A stretch of 64,000 nucleotides of DNA from Silvibacterium dinghuense (lineage in GTDB: Bacteria > Acidobacteriota > Terriglobia > Terriglobales > Acidobacteriaceae). The notes under the pieces were generated by a model. That model worked only from the letters and a program-made list of their open reading frames with translations. It had not been told where the DNA came from and did not search any database. Numbering within the stretch: the stretch's first letter is position 1; the number at the start of each line of letters is the position of its first letter. The stretch lies in assembly GCF_004123295.1 (NCBI RefSeq), contig NZ_SDMK01000005.1:248001-312000 (forward strand), given 5' to 3'. Made by a program: the position numbers and the translations under genes. Shown here in pieces: positions 53,854 to 61,080 of the stretch.

Positions 53854-54624
53854 TTGGCTCGTCAACTCTCCGTCGCACGCCTTGAAAACAAGAAGCTTCT
53901 TTCCGAGCGTGCACAGTGCTACCACCTCGAATTTTCTGTTCCCGCAGCTGAATCTTTTCCTTTCATCTCTGGCCAGTTTGTCTCGGTAGTCGCAGAGGAT
54001 GGCAACGGCAAACAACAGACCCGCGCCTATTCGATCGCCTCCGGTCCCTCGGCCAATCGCTTCGATCTGTGCGTAAACCGCGTCGAAGGCGGCTTCTTCT
54101 CCAATCGCCTCTGCGATCTGGAACCCGGCCAGGAAGTGAATTTCCACGGTCCGCACGGCCTCTTTACGCTGCGTAAGCCGTTGACCGACAGCATTTTCAT
54201 CGCCACCGGCACCGGCATTGCGCCCATGCGCGGCTTTGCCGAGCATCTTTTCCCCGAGTCGGGCGAGGATCGCAGCGAAGGCCGCCACATCTGGCTGGTC
54301 TACGGCACGCGCCATGAAAGCGAGCTCTACTTCCAGAAGTATTTCGAGAAGCTTGCCGCCGAGCGCCCCAACTTCCACTACCTCGCCACGCTCAGCCGTC
54401 CGCACGAGGGCTGGGAAGGACTGCGCGGCTACGTGCAGGATCACGTTGCCGATGTCGTCACACGCCGCGCCGCCGGCACGCCAGAGATTACCGTGGCCGA
54501 GGGTGCGCCCTACGACATCCACGCTTACATCTGCGGCCTGAACGAGATGGTCTCCGGCAACCGCGACCGCCTCACCGGTCTGGGCTGGGATAAGAAGCAG
54601 GTCATCTTCGAGCGCTACGACTAG
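53854..54624 (+). CDS. Ferredoxin/flavodoxin--NADP reductase-like flavoprotein
   Basis: 256 residues, cytoplasmic. FAD-binding barrel with QTRAYSIASGPSANRFDL (the RxYS motif), then VNRVEGGFFSNRLCDLEPG. NAD(P)-binding half with IFIATGTGIAPMRGFAEHL and IWLVYGTRHESELYF; ends AYICGLNEMVSGNRDRLTGLGW and a terminal FERYD, like bacterial Fpr proteins. Starts with TTG 53854. It transfers electrons between NADPH and ferredoxin or flavodoxin. Followed directly by a heptanucleotide repeat and a terminator. Confidence 0.9.
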   Translation: MARQLSVARLENKKLLSERAQCYHLEFSVPAAESFPFISGQFVSVVAEDGNGKQQTRAYSIASGPSANRFDLCVNRVEGGFFSNRLCDLEPGQEVNFHGPHGLFTLRKPLTDSIFIATGTGIAPMRGFAEHLFPESGEDRSEGRHIWLVYGTRHESELYFQKYFEKLAAERPNFHYLATLSRPHEGWEGLRGYVQDHVADVVTRRAAGTPEITVAEGAPYDIHAYICGLNEMVSGNRDRLTGLGWDKKQVIFERYD

Positions 54625-54626
54625 GC

Positions 54627-54728
54627 AGCTTCTAGCTTCTAGCTTCTAGCTTCTAGCTTCTAGCTTCTAGCTTCTAGCTTCTAGCTTCTAGCTTCTAGCT
54701 TCTAGCTTCTAGCTTCTAGCTTCTAGCT
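54627..54728. repeat. (AGCTTCT)14 heptanucleotide tandem repeat
   Basis: Fourteen perfect copies of AGCTTCT (54627-54724) plus AGCT, starting two bases after the ferredoxin reductase stop and ending 16 bases before its terminator stem. Intergenic. Perfect identity suggests recent expansion or an assembly collapse. Confidence 0.95.
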
Positions 54729-54743
54729 AAAGATTGAAAACGG

Positions 54744-54784
54744 AAGGCCACGCTCGATGCGTGGCCTTTTTGTTATTTTTTGTG
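54744..54784 (+). terminator. Intrinsic terminator of the ferredoxin reductase gene
   Basis: Perfect 10-bp stem AAGGCCACGC (54744-54753) / GCGTGGCCTT (54759-54768) with a TCGAT loop, followed by a T-rich tail. Confidence 0.9.
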
Positions 54785-54863
54785 CTTGTTTTCCAGGACT
54801 TGCTGCCTCTTTCCCCGGACCTAAAAACGCGCAGAGAGAAGGGTGCACTCAGCGGCACGGTCG

Positions 54864-54891
54864 AGCTAAAAGCTAAGAGCTAGAAGCTGCT
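54864..54891. repeat. Degenerate heptanucleotide array, inverse of the one at 54627
   Basis: AGCTAAA, AGCTAAG, AGCTAGA, AGCTGCT in tandem. AGCTAGA is the reverse complement of a rotation of AGCTTCT, so this is an inverted decayed copy. It runs up to the stop codon of the LytTR gene. Confidence 0.7.
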
Positions 54892-55712
54892 TACAGCTTG
54901 AACAGCTCGCGCAGGCGGCGTGTCTGTGCGCGGCTCACCGGAATCTCCGTCTGCTTGCGGTCATCCATGCGCAGCTGGTAGCTCGACTTGAACCACGGCA
55001 CCACTTCCTTGATGTGGTTGATGTTCACCACGAAGGAGCGATGGGCCCGCCAGAAGAGATTCGGGTCCAGCAGTTCCAGCAATTCCTCGAGCGTACGGCA
55101 CTTCGACTGCCCTTCGAGCGTCGGCGTCACCACCGAGATCACGCCCTCATCGATCGAGGCAAAGCAGATATCTTTCTGGTCCACCAGCAGCAGGCGGCTC
55201 TGTGCCTGCAGCACAATCTTGCCGCTGTGCGGACGGGGGCTGGCCTGCTGCTGCTCGATCAGGCGCAGCAGCGTGTCGATGTTCAGATCGCCTGCGGGCT
55301 TCGCCGGCTCCGCCTCGCTGCCGTTCATTTCCTGCAGGCGCAGCCGCACGCGGTCGAGCGCCTGCAGCACGCGATTGCGGTCGAAGGGCTTCAGCAGGTA
55401 GTCGATGGCATTGACGTCGAAGGCACGCACCGCATACTGGTCGAAAGCCGTCGCGAAGACAATCTGGGGAATCAGGTCGCGATGCTCGATGAGCTGCTTG
55501 AGGACGGCAAAGCCATCGAGCCCCGGCATCTGCACGTCGAGAAAAACAACGTCGGGCTGGTATTCGCGGATGAGCTCAACCGCCTCGACACCGTTCGAAC
55601 CCTGCGCCAGCACCTCGACACTGCCGGCCGTATCGAGCAGATACTTCAGCTCTTCGCGGGCAAGCTGCTCGTCGTCGATAATCAGCGCCGTGATGGGTGC
55701 GGTTGATGCCAA
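54891..55712 (-). CDS. LytTR-family response regulator
   Basis: 273 residues. The receiver domain (residues about 8-125) contains LIIDDEQLAREELKYLL, the phospho-acceptor Asp in VVFLDVQMPGLDG, and IDYLLKPF. A LytTR DNA-binding domain follows (about 165-270: KIVLQAQSRLLLVDQKDI, FWRAHRSFVVNINHIKEV, IPVSRAQTRRLRELFKL). TTG 55712 is the only start that gives a normal receiver; open frame further upstream runs through intergenic repeats. A TATACT box six bases before the TTG and no Shine-Dalgarno suggest a leaderless mRNA. No LytS-type kinase is in the window. Confidence 0.93.
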   Translation of the reverse strand: MASTAPITALIIDDEQLAREELKYLLDTAGSVEVLAQGSNGVEAVELIREYQPDVVFLDVQMPGLDGFAVLKQLIEHRDLIPQIVFATAFDQYAVRAFDVNAIDYLLKPFDRNRVLQALDRVRLRLQEMNGSEAEPAKPAGDLNIDTLLRLIEQQQASPRPHSGKIVLQAQSRLLLVDQKDICFASIDEGVISVVTPTLEGQSKCRTLEELLELLDPNLFWRAHRSFVVNINHIKEVVPWFKSSYQLRMDDRKQTEIPVSRAQTRRLRELFKL

Positions 55713-55726
55713 GTTTTTAGTATAAA
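55713..55726 (-). promoter_or_regulatory. -10 box of the LytTR gene, possible leaderless start
   Basis: On the minus strand TATACT (55724-55719) is exactly six bases before TTG 55712. The repeats upstream leave no obvious -35 box. Confidence 0.5.
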
Positions 55727-55730
55727 GCGG

Positions 55731-55901
55731 TTGCCGGTCCCCAGTCCCCAGTTGCCAGTTGCTGGTTGGCGGGTGGCCCACACAAGCCCGGTGTTGGCTT
55801 GTGTGGGGAGGCACGAACCCCGGGGTTGAAATCCGTGGCGCATCCAGTCCCCCACCCGGCAACTGGGGACTGGCAACTGAAAACTGACAACTAACAACTG
55901 G
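55731..55901. repeat. Paired inverted heptanucleotide arrays around a palindromic core
   Basis: Left array 55731-55772: TTGCCGG, TCCCCAG, TCCCCAG, TTGCCAG, TTGCTGG, TTGGCGG. Right array 55860-55901: CAACTGG, GGACTGG, CAACTGA, AAACTGA, CAACTAA, CAACTGG. The right unit is the complement of a rotation of the left. Between them are a 12-bp perfect stem (55777-55788 with 55796-55807) and a 12-bp palindrome AACCCCGGGGTT (55816-55827). Non-coding. Confidence 0.8.
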
Positions 55902-55912
55902 AAGGCCAGTCC

Positions 55913-56476
55913 CTAGCCGGGGAAGGCCTGCAGACGGGCCGGGCGATGATCGGAAGCCAGATCGTGTCCGCAGTGCGTGCAGAAAAGATCGGTGATGCTC
56001 GTCGTGCGATAGCAGTTTCCGCAGCTTGCCGATACCTGGTAAGCGCATTGCGGACAGAAGTGATAATTCCCCGTGATCCGCGTGCCGCATGAGGGGCAGG
56101 AGGTGAGGATCGGCTGGCGCAGCAGGAAGTAGAGCACCGCGCCGATGCCGCCCGGCATCACCACGCAGACCATCCACAGGCGCGCGCTCATGCCGCGCCG
56201 CGGAGCGTCATTGCTGATGTAGCCCATCATCAGCATGGAGACGGCGGCCAGCGCTCCCCAGCTGAGCACAAGATAAAAGTGCAGGGCCACCGGCAGCGCG
56301 CTGGGATGGTGGTTGTGCATGGGAAGCACAACCAGGAAGTAGTATTCCGTGAGCGCGAAGGCGATCAGCGCGCCGAGCATCGACCAGCGCGGAATCAGAT
56401 GCAGCTCCTGGCTGATATCGCTGCCCGTCTTCGCCTCATGCAAGGGCGAGTTTCCGCTTTGCCGCATTCCATCCAT
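55913..56476 (-). CDS. Zinc-ribbon membrane protein, copy 2 of a tandem duplication
   Basis: 187 residues. Two N-terminal membrane helices (WSMLGALIAFALTEYYFLVV and FYLVLSWGALAAVSMLMMG), a third (LWMVCVVMPGGIGAVLYFLL), then a cytoplasmic double zinc ribbon with cysteine pairs CPSCG, CPQC, CGNC and CTHCG. Ends HRPARLQAFPG. The upstream neighbour is a paralogue with identical long C-terminal stretches. Function unknown. It is probably co-transcribed with the sigma-factor genes upstream. Confidence 0.82.
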   Translation of the reverse strand: MDGMRQSGNSPLHEAKTGSDISQELHLIPRWSMLGALIAFALTEYYFLVVLPMHNHHPSALPVALHFYLVLSWGALAAVSMLMMGYISNDAPRRGMSARLWMVCVVMPGGIGAVLYFLLRQPILTSCPSCGTRITGNYHFCPQCAYQVSASCGNCYRTTSITDLFCTHCGHDLASDHRPARLQAFPG

Positions 56477-56498
56477 TGGAAAGAGAGTCCCCTTCGCT

Positions 56499-57062
56499 TC
56501 AGCCCGGGAAGGCCTGCAACCGGGCCGGGCGATGATCGGAAGCCAGATCGTGTCCGCAGTGGGTGCAGAAAAGATCGGTGATGCTCGTCGTGCGATAACA
56601 ATTCCCGCAGCATGGAGCTATCTGGTAGGCGCAATGCGGACAGAAGTGATCGTTTCCTGTGATCCGCGTGCCGCATGAGGGGCAGGAGGTGAGAATCGGC
56701 TGGCGCAGCAGGAAGTAGAGCACCGCGCCGATACCGCCCGGCATCACCACGCAGACCATCCACAGGCGCGCGCTCATGCCGCGCCGCGGAGCGTCATTGC
56801 TGATGTAGCCCATCATCAGCACGTAGAGCGCGGCCAGCGCTCCCCAGCTGATCAGCAGGTAGAAGCGCAGGGCCACCGGCAACGGGCTGGGATGGTGGCG
56901 GTGCGCGGGCAGCACCACCCAGAAGTAGTATTCGGTCAGAGCAAATGCTGCAAGCGCTCCCACCATGGACCATCGTGGGATCAGTCGAAGCTCTTCGCTG
57001 ATGTCGCTGCCGATCTTCGCCTCACGCGGCGAAGCAAAACCGTTTTGCCTCAAATCGTTCAT
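56499..57062 (-). CDS. Zinc-ribbon membrane protein, copy 1 of a tandem duplication
   Basis: 187 residues, the same length and domain order as the next gene: three membrane helices (WSMVGALAAFALTEYYFWVV, FYLLISWGALAALYVLMMG, LWMVCVVMPGGIGAVLYFLL) and a double zinc ribbon (CPSCG, CPHC, CGNC, CTHCG). The two proteins differ mainly before residue 75 and between the ribbons. It lies 26 bases after the small membrane protein gene. Function unknown. Confidence 0.82.
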   Translation of the reverse strand: MNDLRQNGFASPREAKIGSDISEELRLIPRWSMVGALAAFALTEYYFWVVLPAHRHHPSPLPVALRFYLLISWGALAALYVLMMGYISNDAPRRGMSARLWMVCVVMPGGIGAVLYFLLRQPILTSCPSCGTRITGNDHFCPHCAYQIAPCCGNCYRTTSITDLFCTHCGHDLASDHRPARLQAFPG

Positions 57063-57088
57063 GCAACAGGCAAGCCCTTAACAGGAGA

Positions 57089-57478
57089 TCAGTACTTTTC
57101 ACCGCCACGCGGCTCACCGCCCAGGGACTCGCGTTTGCGCCAGGTAACGATCAGCGCGGCAAAGATGGCCGTCAGAAAGGTAACGACCATGGACACCGCG
57201 AGCGTCGGCGGATCCTGGAAATGCTCTCCCTCAAAAAGATCGTCCGCCATCAGCCAGATCGCCGGAGTCAGGAAGATGAGCAGGCCGCCGATAGCCAGCA
57301 GCACCATGCCCAGCTGCTTCTGCGCCTGGACCCGGGCCATGCGGCGCTCGTTGGCCGCCACCATCACCGCGCGGCGCGTCCGCTGCACCGCCAGCATGCT
57401 GGCATCCGCGTCCAGCCCGGCCAGTGCGCGGATCAGCTGCGGATCGAAGGAAGAAGATGCTGTCGGACGTTCGCTCAT
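57089..57478 (-). CDS. Small membrane protein, possible sigma-factor partner
   Basis: 129 residues. An N-terminal charged helix (RALAGLDADASMLAVQRTRRAV) precedes two membrane helices (LGMVLLAIGGLLIFLTPAIWLM and LAVSMVVTFLTAIFAALIV) and a charged tail. Its ATG overlaps the stop of the ECF sigma gene by ATGA, so it is translationally coupled and may tether or control the sigma factor. No zinc-binding anti-sigma motif (HxxxCxxC) is visible, so a classical anti-sigma role is unproven. Confidence 0.75.
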   Translation of the reverse strand: MSERPTASSSFDPQLIRALAGLDADASMLAVQRTRRAVMVAANERRMARVQAQKQLGMVLLAIGGLLIFLTPAIWLMADDLFEGEHFQDPPTLAVSMVVTFLTAIFAALIVTWRKRESLGGEPRGGEKY

Positions 57479-58188
57479 CGCACCTCCCTCGCCACCGGCA
57501 TGGTTTCCATCTTTGCTTCTGCCCGGCTCTCCACCCGCGGCCGCAGCGTCGCCAGGCCGCGATAGAGCCGCGACTTGACCGTCGAAAGCGGAGCCCGCGT
57601 CACCTGCGCGATCTCCTCGAGCGAGAGCTCCTCATGGAAGCGCAGGATCAGGACTTCGCGCTGCAGCGGCTCGAGCGTAAGCAGGGCCTCGGCCATGCGG
57701 CCGGCATTTTCGCTGCTCTGGTAATGATCGAAAGGATTGGGCTCGTTGCTGGCCACCTCGTAGGGGCGCTCGTCCTCGTCGTTCTCGCTCATCTCTTCGA
57801 GGCTGGCCATGGTCCGGCGGCGCCGGAAGTCGATCACCAGGTTGCGCGCAATCGTGAACAGCCAGGTATCGAAGCGGGCCGAGCCGTTGTACTGCGAACC
57901 GCGCGTCAGCACCCGCATCCAGGTCTCCTGGAAAAGGTCTTCGGCAATCTCACGATTGCTGGTGAGGTACATCAGATAGCGGAGCAGGCGGTGCTGATAC
58001 TGCAGGATCAGACGATCCAGCAGTTCGGCGTCGCCACCACGCAATCCCTGGGCGATGGCCAGGTTCTCGGCGCGCGCCTGCTGGGTCAGTGATAGGGCTG
58101 CAGTGCTCATCTCAGCTTCAGAGACGGACGAAGCCGGAGCGAAGACGCTCTTTTCGACAAGAATCTCGAGTTTGCGGACGAAACTCAT
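57475..58188 (-). CDS. ECF-type RNA polymerase sigma factor
   Basis: About 237 residues. Region 2 includes LILQYQHRLLRYLMYLTSNREIAEDLFQETW (given in the usual order) and FDTWLFTIARNLVIDFRRRR. Region 4 includes LEPLQREVLILRFHEELSLEEIAQ and APLSTVKSRLYRGLATL. ATG 58188 has AGGGG six to seven bases upstream and is preferred to 58236. First gene of a minus-strand series (sigma, small membrane protein, two zinc-ribbon proteins); divergent from rlmB. Targets and signal unknown. Confidence 0.93.
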   Translation of the reverse strand: MSFVRKLEILVEKSVFAPASSVSEAEMSTAALSLTQQARAENLAIAQGLRGGDAELLDRLILQYQHRLLRYLMYLTSNREIAEDLFQETWMRVLTRGSQYNGSARFDTWLFTIARNLVIDFRRRRTMASLEEMSENDEDERPYEVASNEPNPFDHYQSSENAGRMAEALLTLEPLQREVLILRFHEELSLEEIAQVTRAPLSTVKSRLYRGLATLRPRVESRAEAKMETMPVAREVR

Positions 58189-58330
58189 ACGCACCCCTTT
58201 GTGCGGCCAAAAGGAGGAATGGAAGCGAATCCTCATCGGGGGTGAAGTTTCGTTCGCTAACTTCCCAAGTATGAACGTGATGCCGCAGGCAAAGCAAACG
58301 ATGCGGGAAATTCCCCCTGAACACAGAGCG

Positions 58331-58372
58331 GGACTGGCCGTCCAGGCCAGTCCGCAGCAGTAAACTAAAAGT
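58331..58372 (+). promoter_or_regulatory. rlmB upstream region: hairpin and -10 box
   Basis: A perfect 9-bp inverted repeat GGACTGGCC (58331-58339) / GGCCAGTCC (58345-58353) is followed by TAAACT (58361-58366), exactly six bases before the rlmB ATG. The latter fits a -10 box of a leaderless transcript; the dyad would then lie at promoter DNA and not in RNA. Confidence 0.45.
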
Positions 58373-59158
58373 ATGGAAATTCTTTACGGCCTCCACCCGG
58401 TCGAGGAGGCCTTGCGCTCCGGCAGCCGGCGCTTTGACCACGTATGCGTGGCGCGCGAACGCGGCGACAAGCGGCTACAGAAGGTCATCGACGCCTGCCG
58501 CGAGGGCGGCGTCCGCATCCGCTTCGAATCGAAGGAAGAACTGACCCGGATGGCCAAGACCGCCGGACACCAGGGCGTGGTCGCCGTGGTCCGGGAACGC
58601 GAATTCCTGGAGATTGAAGACCTGCTTGCATCCCCCTCCGGCCAGTCCCGTCTCATGCTGGCTCTCGACGGCCTGGAAGACCCGCAGAACCTGGGCGCCC
58701 TGCTGCGCACCGCCGACGCCTCCGGCGTCGATGGCGTGGTCATGACCGAGCGCCGCGCCGCGCCACTCTCCGCTGTCGCCATCAAGGCCTCGGCCGGAGC
58801 CGCCGAGCATGTCCGCATCGCCCGCGTCGTCAACCTGGTCCGCGCGCTCGAGCAGCTCAAGGAGCAGAACATCTGGGTCGTCGGCCTGGACGAGCGCGGC
58901 ACCCAGGCTTACGACGAGTACGATTTCACGTCGAATACGGTGGTAGTGCTGGGCCGCGAAGGCGACGGCATGCACGACCTGGTCAAGAAGAGCTGCGACC
59001 ACCTGCTGCGCATTCCCATGGCCGGCAAGGTGTCCTCGCTCAACGTCTCGGCCGCCGGCGCCGTGGTCCTTTTCGAGGCCGCCCGCCAGCGCCGACAGAA
59101 AGCCGCACCCGCCGAAGCGGCCAAGCCCCGCAAGGAGAAAAAAGGCCTCGGTTCATGA
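58373..59158 (+). CDS. rlmB: 23S rRNA (guanosine-2'-O-)-methyltransferase RlmB (SpoU/TrmH family)
   Basis: 261 residues. The substrate-binding N-terminal domain starts EILYGLHPVEEALRSGSR. The knotted SPOUT methyltransferase domain has the three motifs: LDGLEDPQNLGALLRTADA, VVVLGREGDGM, and RIPMAGKVSSLNVSAAGAVVLFE. It 2'-O-methylates 23S rRNA G2251 (E. coli numbering). The C-terminal Lys-rich tail is short. Its stop overlaps the start of the M1-like gene by ATGA. No Shine-Dalgarno; a -10-like box is six bases upstream. Confidence 0.94.
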   Translation: MEILYGLHPVEEALRSGSRRFDHVCVARERGDKRLQKVIDACREGGVRIRFESKEELTRMAKTAGHQGVVAVVREREFLEIEDLLASPSGQSRLMLALDGLEDPQNLGALLRTADASGVDGVVMTERRAAPLSAVAIKASAGAAEHVRIARVVNLVRALEQLKEQNIWVVGLDERGTQAYDEYDFTSNTVVVLGREGDGMHDLVKKSCDHLLRIPMAGKVSSLNVSAAGAVVLFEAARQRRQKAAPAEAAKPRKEKKGLGS

Positions 59159-61053
59159 CGCATTGGAAGTTGGCGGCAGCAGCCGTCCTCGGCGCAGCCT
59201 GCTGCACGGCAGCCGCTCAGCAAAGCAATACCCAGCAGAATCCCGCCACGCAGGAAAGCCCCGCCCAGCCCGCACCGCATGGCCAGGTTCTCTTTCACCG
59301 CTCGACGTCCGACCCCTCGCAGTCGGATCAGCCCGCCGAAGCGGCGCATCCTGCGGCCAAGGTCACGGATGAAGAGCGCGGCGCCGTCACCTACACGCGG
59401 TACGATCTCGACGTTCACCTCCTGCCGCAGCAGCAGACCCTCTCAGCGCAGGCACGCATCACGATCCGCAATGACGGCCCGGCGCCGCTCCGCGTGGTGC
59501 CGGTCCAGCTCAGCTCCGACCTGAAGTTCGACGGCATCAGCTCCGCAGGCAAGCGGATCACCTACGGCGTAGCCACGCTCAACAGCGATGCCGACCATAC
59601 CGGCCAGCTCAACGAAGCCGTTCTCGAACTGCCCGAGCCGCTGGCTCCCAAGGCTACGCTCGATCTTGAGATCGCTTACGACGGCACCATCCAGGCCAGC
59701 GCCAAACGCCTCGAGCAGATGGGTACGCCGGCCGATGCCGCAGCGCACTCGGACTGGGACGAAATCTCGGCCGATTTCGTCGGTCTGCGCGGCTTCGGCA
59801 ATGTGGTCTGGTACCCGGTCACCGCGCCGCCCGCGCTGCTCGGCGACGGAGCGAAGCTCTTCCAGGAGATCGCCCGCCAGAAGCAGCGGCAATCTGAAGC
59901 CACGATCCGCATCCGCGTGAGCGCGGAGTTTTATGACATTGCCCCGACGCTTGCCGTGCTCAACGGGCATCCCGTTGCAATCGACAAGCCCGAGGCCGCG
60001 CCTTCGGAGACAGCACCCGGCGTGGTGACCGCAAGCTATGGACCGGTCCCGATGGGTTTTGCCGTACCATCGCTCTTCCTCACCACAGATAAGGCGAGAA
60101 CGGAAGACGGCCTGCACATCTATACGCGTACCGAAGACCAGCCCAACGCGCAGAATTACGTCAATGCTGCCGCGGCGGTGCGTCCGCTCGTCGAGCAGTG
60201 GCTGGGGCAGAAACAGCGTGAGCCGTTGACCATTCTCGATCTGCCTGAGGCCGGTGACGCAGCCTTCGAGCAGGGCTCGCTGCTGGCGACCAGCGTGGAC
60301 AATACGCCTTTCGAAAAACTCGAGCCGCAGGTGGCCCACGGACTCGCCCACACGTACTTCACCTCGCCGCGCGAATGGCTCAACGAGGGCGTGCCGAACT
60401 TCGTCGAGTCGTTGTGGATCGAGCACACGCAGAGCCGCGACCTGGCCCTCGCCAGCCTCGAGCAGCAGCGCGGAGCGTTGTCCTTTGCCGAGCCGGCCTC
60501 ACCCGGCGCAGGCGGCGGCGAAAGCCTCCTCGATGCGACCGATCCGGTGTATTTCCGCACCAAGGCGACGTACGTTCTGTGGATGCTGCGCGACAACACC
60601 ACCGACAAGCAGCTGTCCAACGCGCTGACCGACTATCGCCCCAGCGAAGATACGAGCCCGGAGTATTTTGAAAAGCTGACCGAGCGCTCCGATGGTTTCG
60701 ACCCGGCGCAGGACCTGCAATGGCTCTTTGCCAACTGGGTGAACGCCGACCGCGGCCTGCCCGATCTCTCCATCGCCGCCGTGCATCCCAGCCCGGTGGC
60801 GCAGGCCGGCGGACAGTACCTCGTAGGCATCGATATCCAGAACGACGGCTACACCGAAGCCGAGGTACCGGTGACCGTCATCTCCGCCAAGGGAACACTC
60901 ACCGAACGCGTCCGCCTGCCCGGCAAGACACTCACCACCCACCGCATGCTCGTCCAGGGCACACCGCAGAAGATTGTCGTGAATGACGGCGCAGTGCCAG
61001 AACTGCAAAGCACCGTGCACACGCAGGACCTGACCGGCGCTCCGCAACAGTAG
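59155..61053 (+). CDS. M1 (gluzincin) peptidase-like protein lacking the catalytic glutamate
   Basis: 632 residues with a signal peptide (WKLAAAAVLGAACCTAAAQ). The N-terminal part is an M1-type beta saddle (YTRYDLDVHLLPQQQTLSAQ, VPVQLSSDLKF). The gluzincin helix reads VAHGLAHTYF, then EWLNEGVPNFVE. Zinc ligands His395, His399 and Glu418 are at the exact HExxH-x18-E spacing, but Glu396 is Gly (codon GGA 60340-60342). No GAMEN exopeptidase motif is seen. It should bind zinc but not hydrolyse peptides by the usual mechanism. Probably periplasmic. Translationally coupled to rlmB. Confidence 0.85.
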   Translation: MTHWKLAAAAVLGAACCTAAAQQSNTQQNPATQESPAQPAPHGQVLFHRSTSDPSQSDQPAEAAHPAAKVTDEERGAVTYTRYDLDVHLLPQQQTLSAQARITIRNDGPAPLRVVPVQLSSDLKFDGISSAGKRITYGVATLNSDADHTGQLNEAVLELPEPLAPKATLDLEIAYDGTIQASAKRLEQMGTPADAAAHSDWDEISADFVGLRGFGNVVWYPVTAPPALLGDGAKLFQEIARQKQRQSEATIRIRVSAEFYDIAPTLAVLNGHPVAIDKPEAAPSETAPGVVTASYGPVPMGFAVPSLFLTTDKARTEDGLHIYTRTEDQPNAQNYVNAAAAVRPLVEQWLGQKQREPLTILDLPEAGDAAFEQGSLLATSVDNTPFEKLEPQVAHGLAHTYFTSPREWLNEGVPNFVESLWIEHTQSRDLALASLEQQRGALSFAEPASPGAGGGESLLDATDPVYFRTKATYVLWMLRDNTTDKQLSNALTDYRPSEDTSPEYFEKLTERSDGFDPAQDLQWLFANWVNADRGLPDLSIAAVHPSPVAQAGGQYLVGIDIQNDGYTEAEVPVTVISAKGTLTERVRLPGKTLTTHRMLVQGTPQKIVVNDGAVPELQSTVHTQDLTGAPQQ

Positions 61054-61080
61054 CAGCCCCACACCAAGCTGCCAGCACTC

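Noticed and set aside
54627-54891. CRISPR array
   Set aside because: Repeats are contiguous 7-mers without spacers, and no cas genes are present.
55713-56177. N-terminal extension of the LytTR regulator
   Set aside because: It would translate the inverted heptamer arrays and part of the neighbouring gene in another frame; the receiver fold begins right after TTG 55712.
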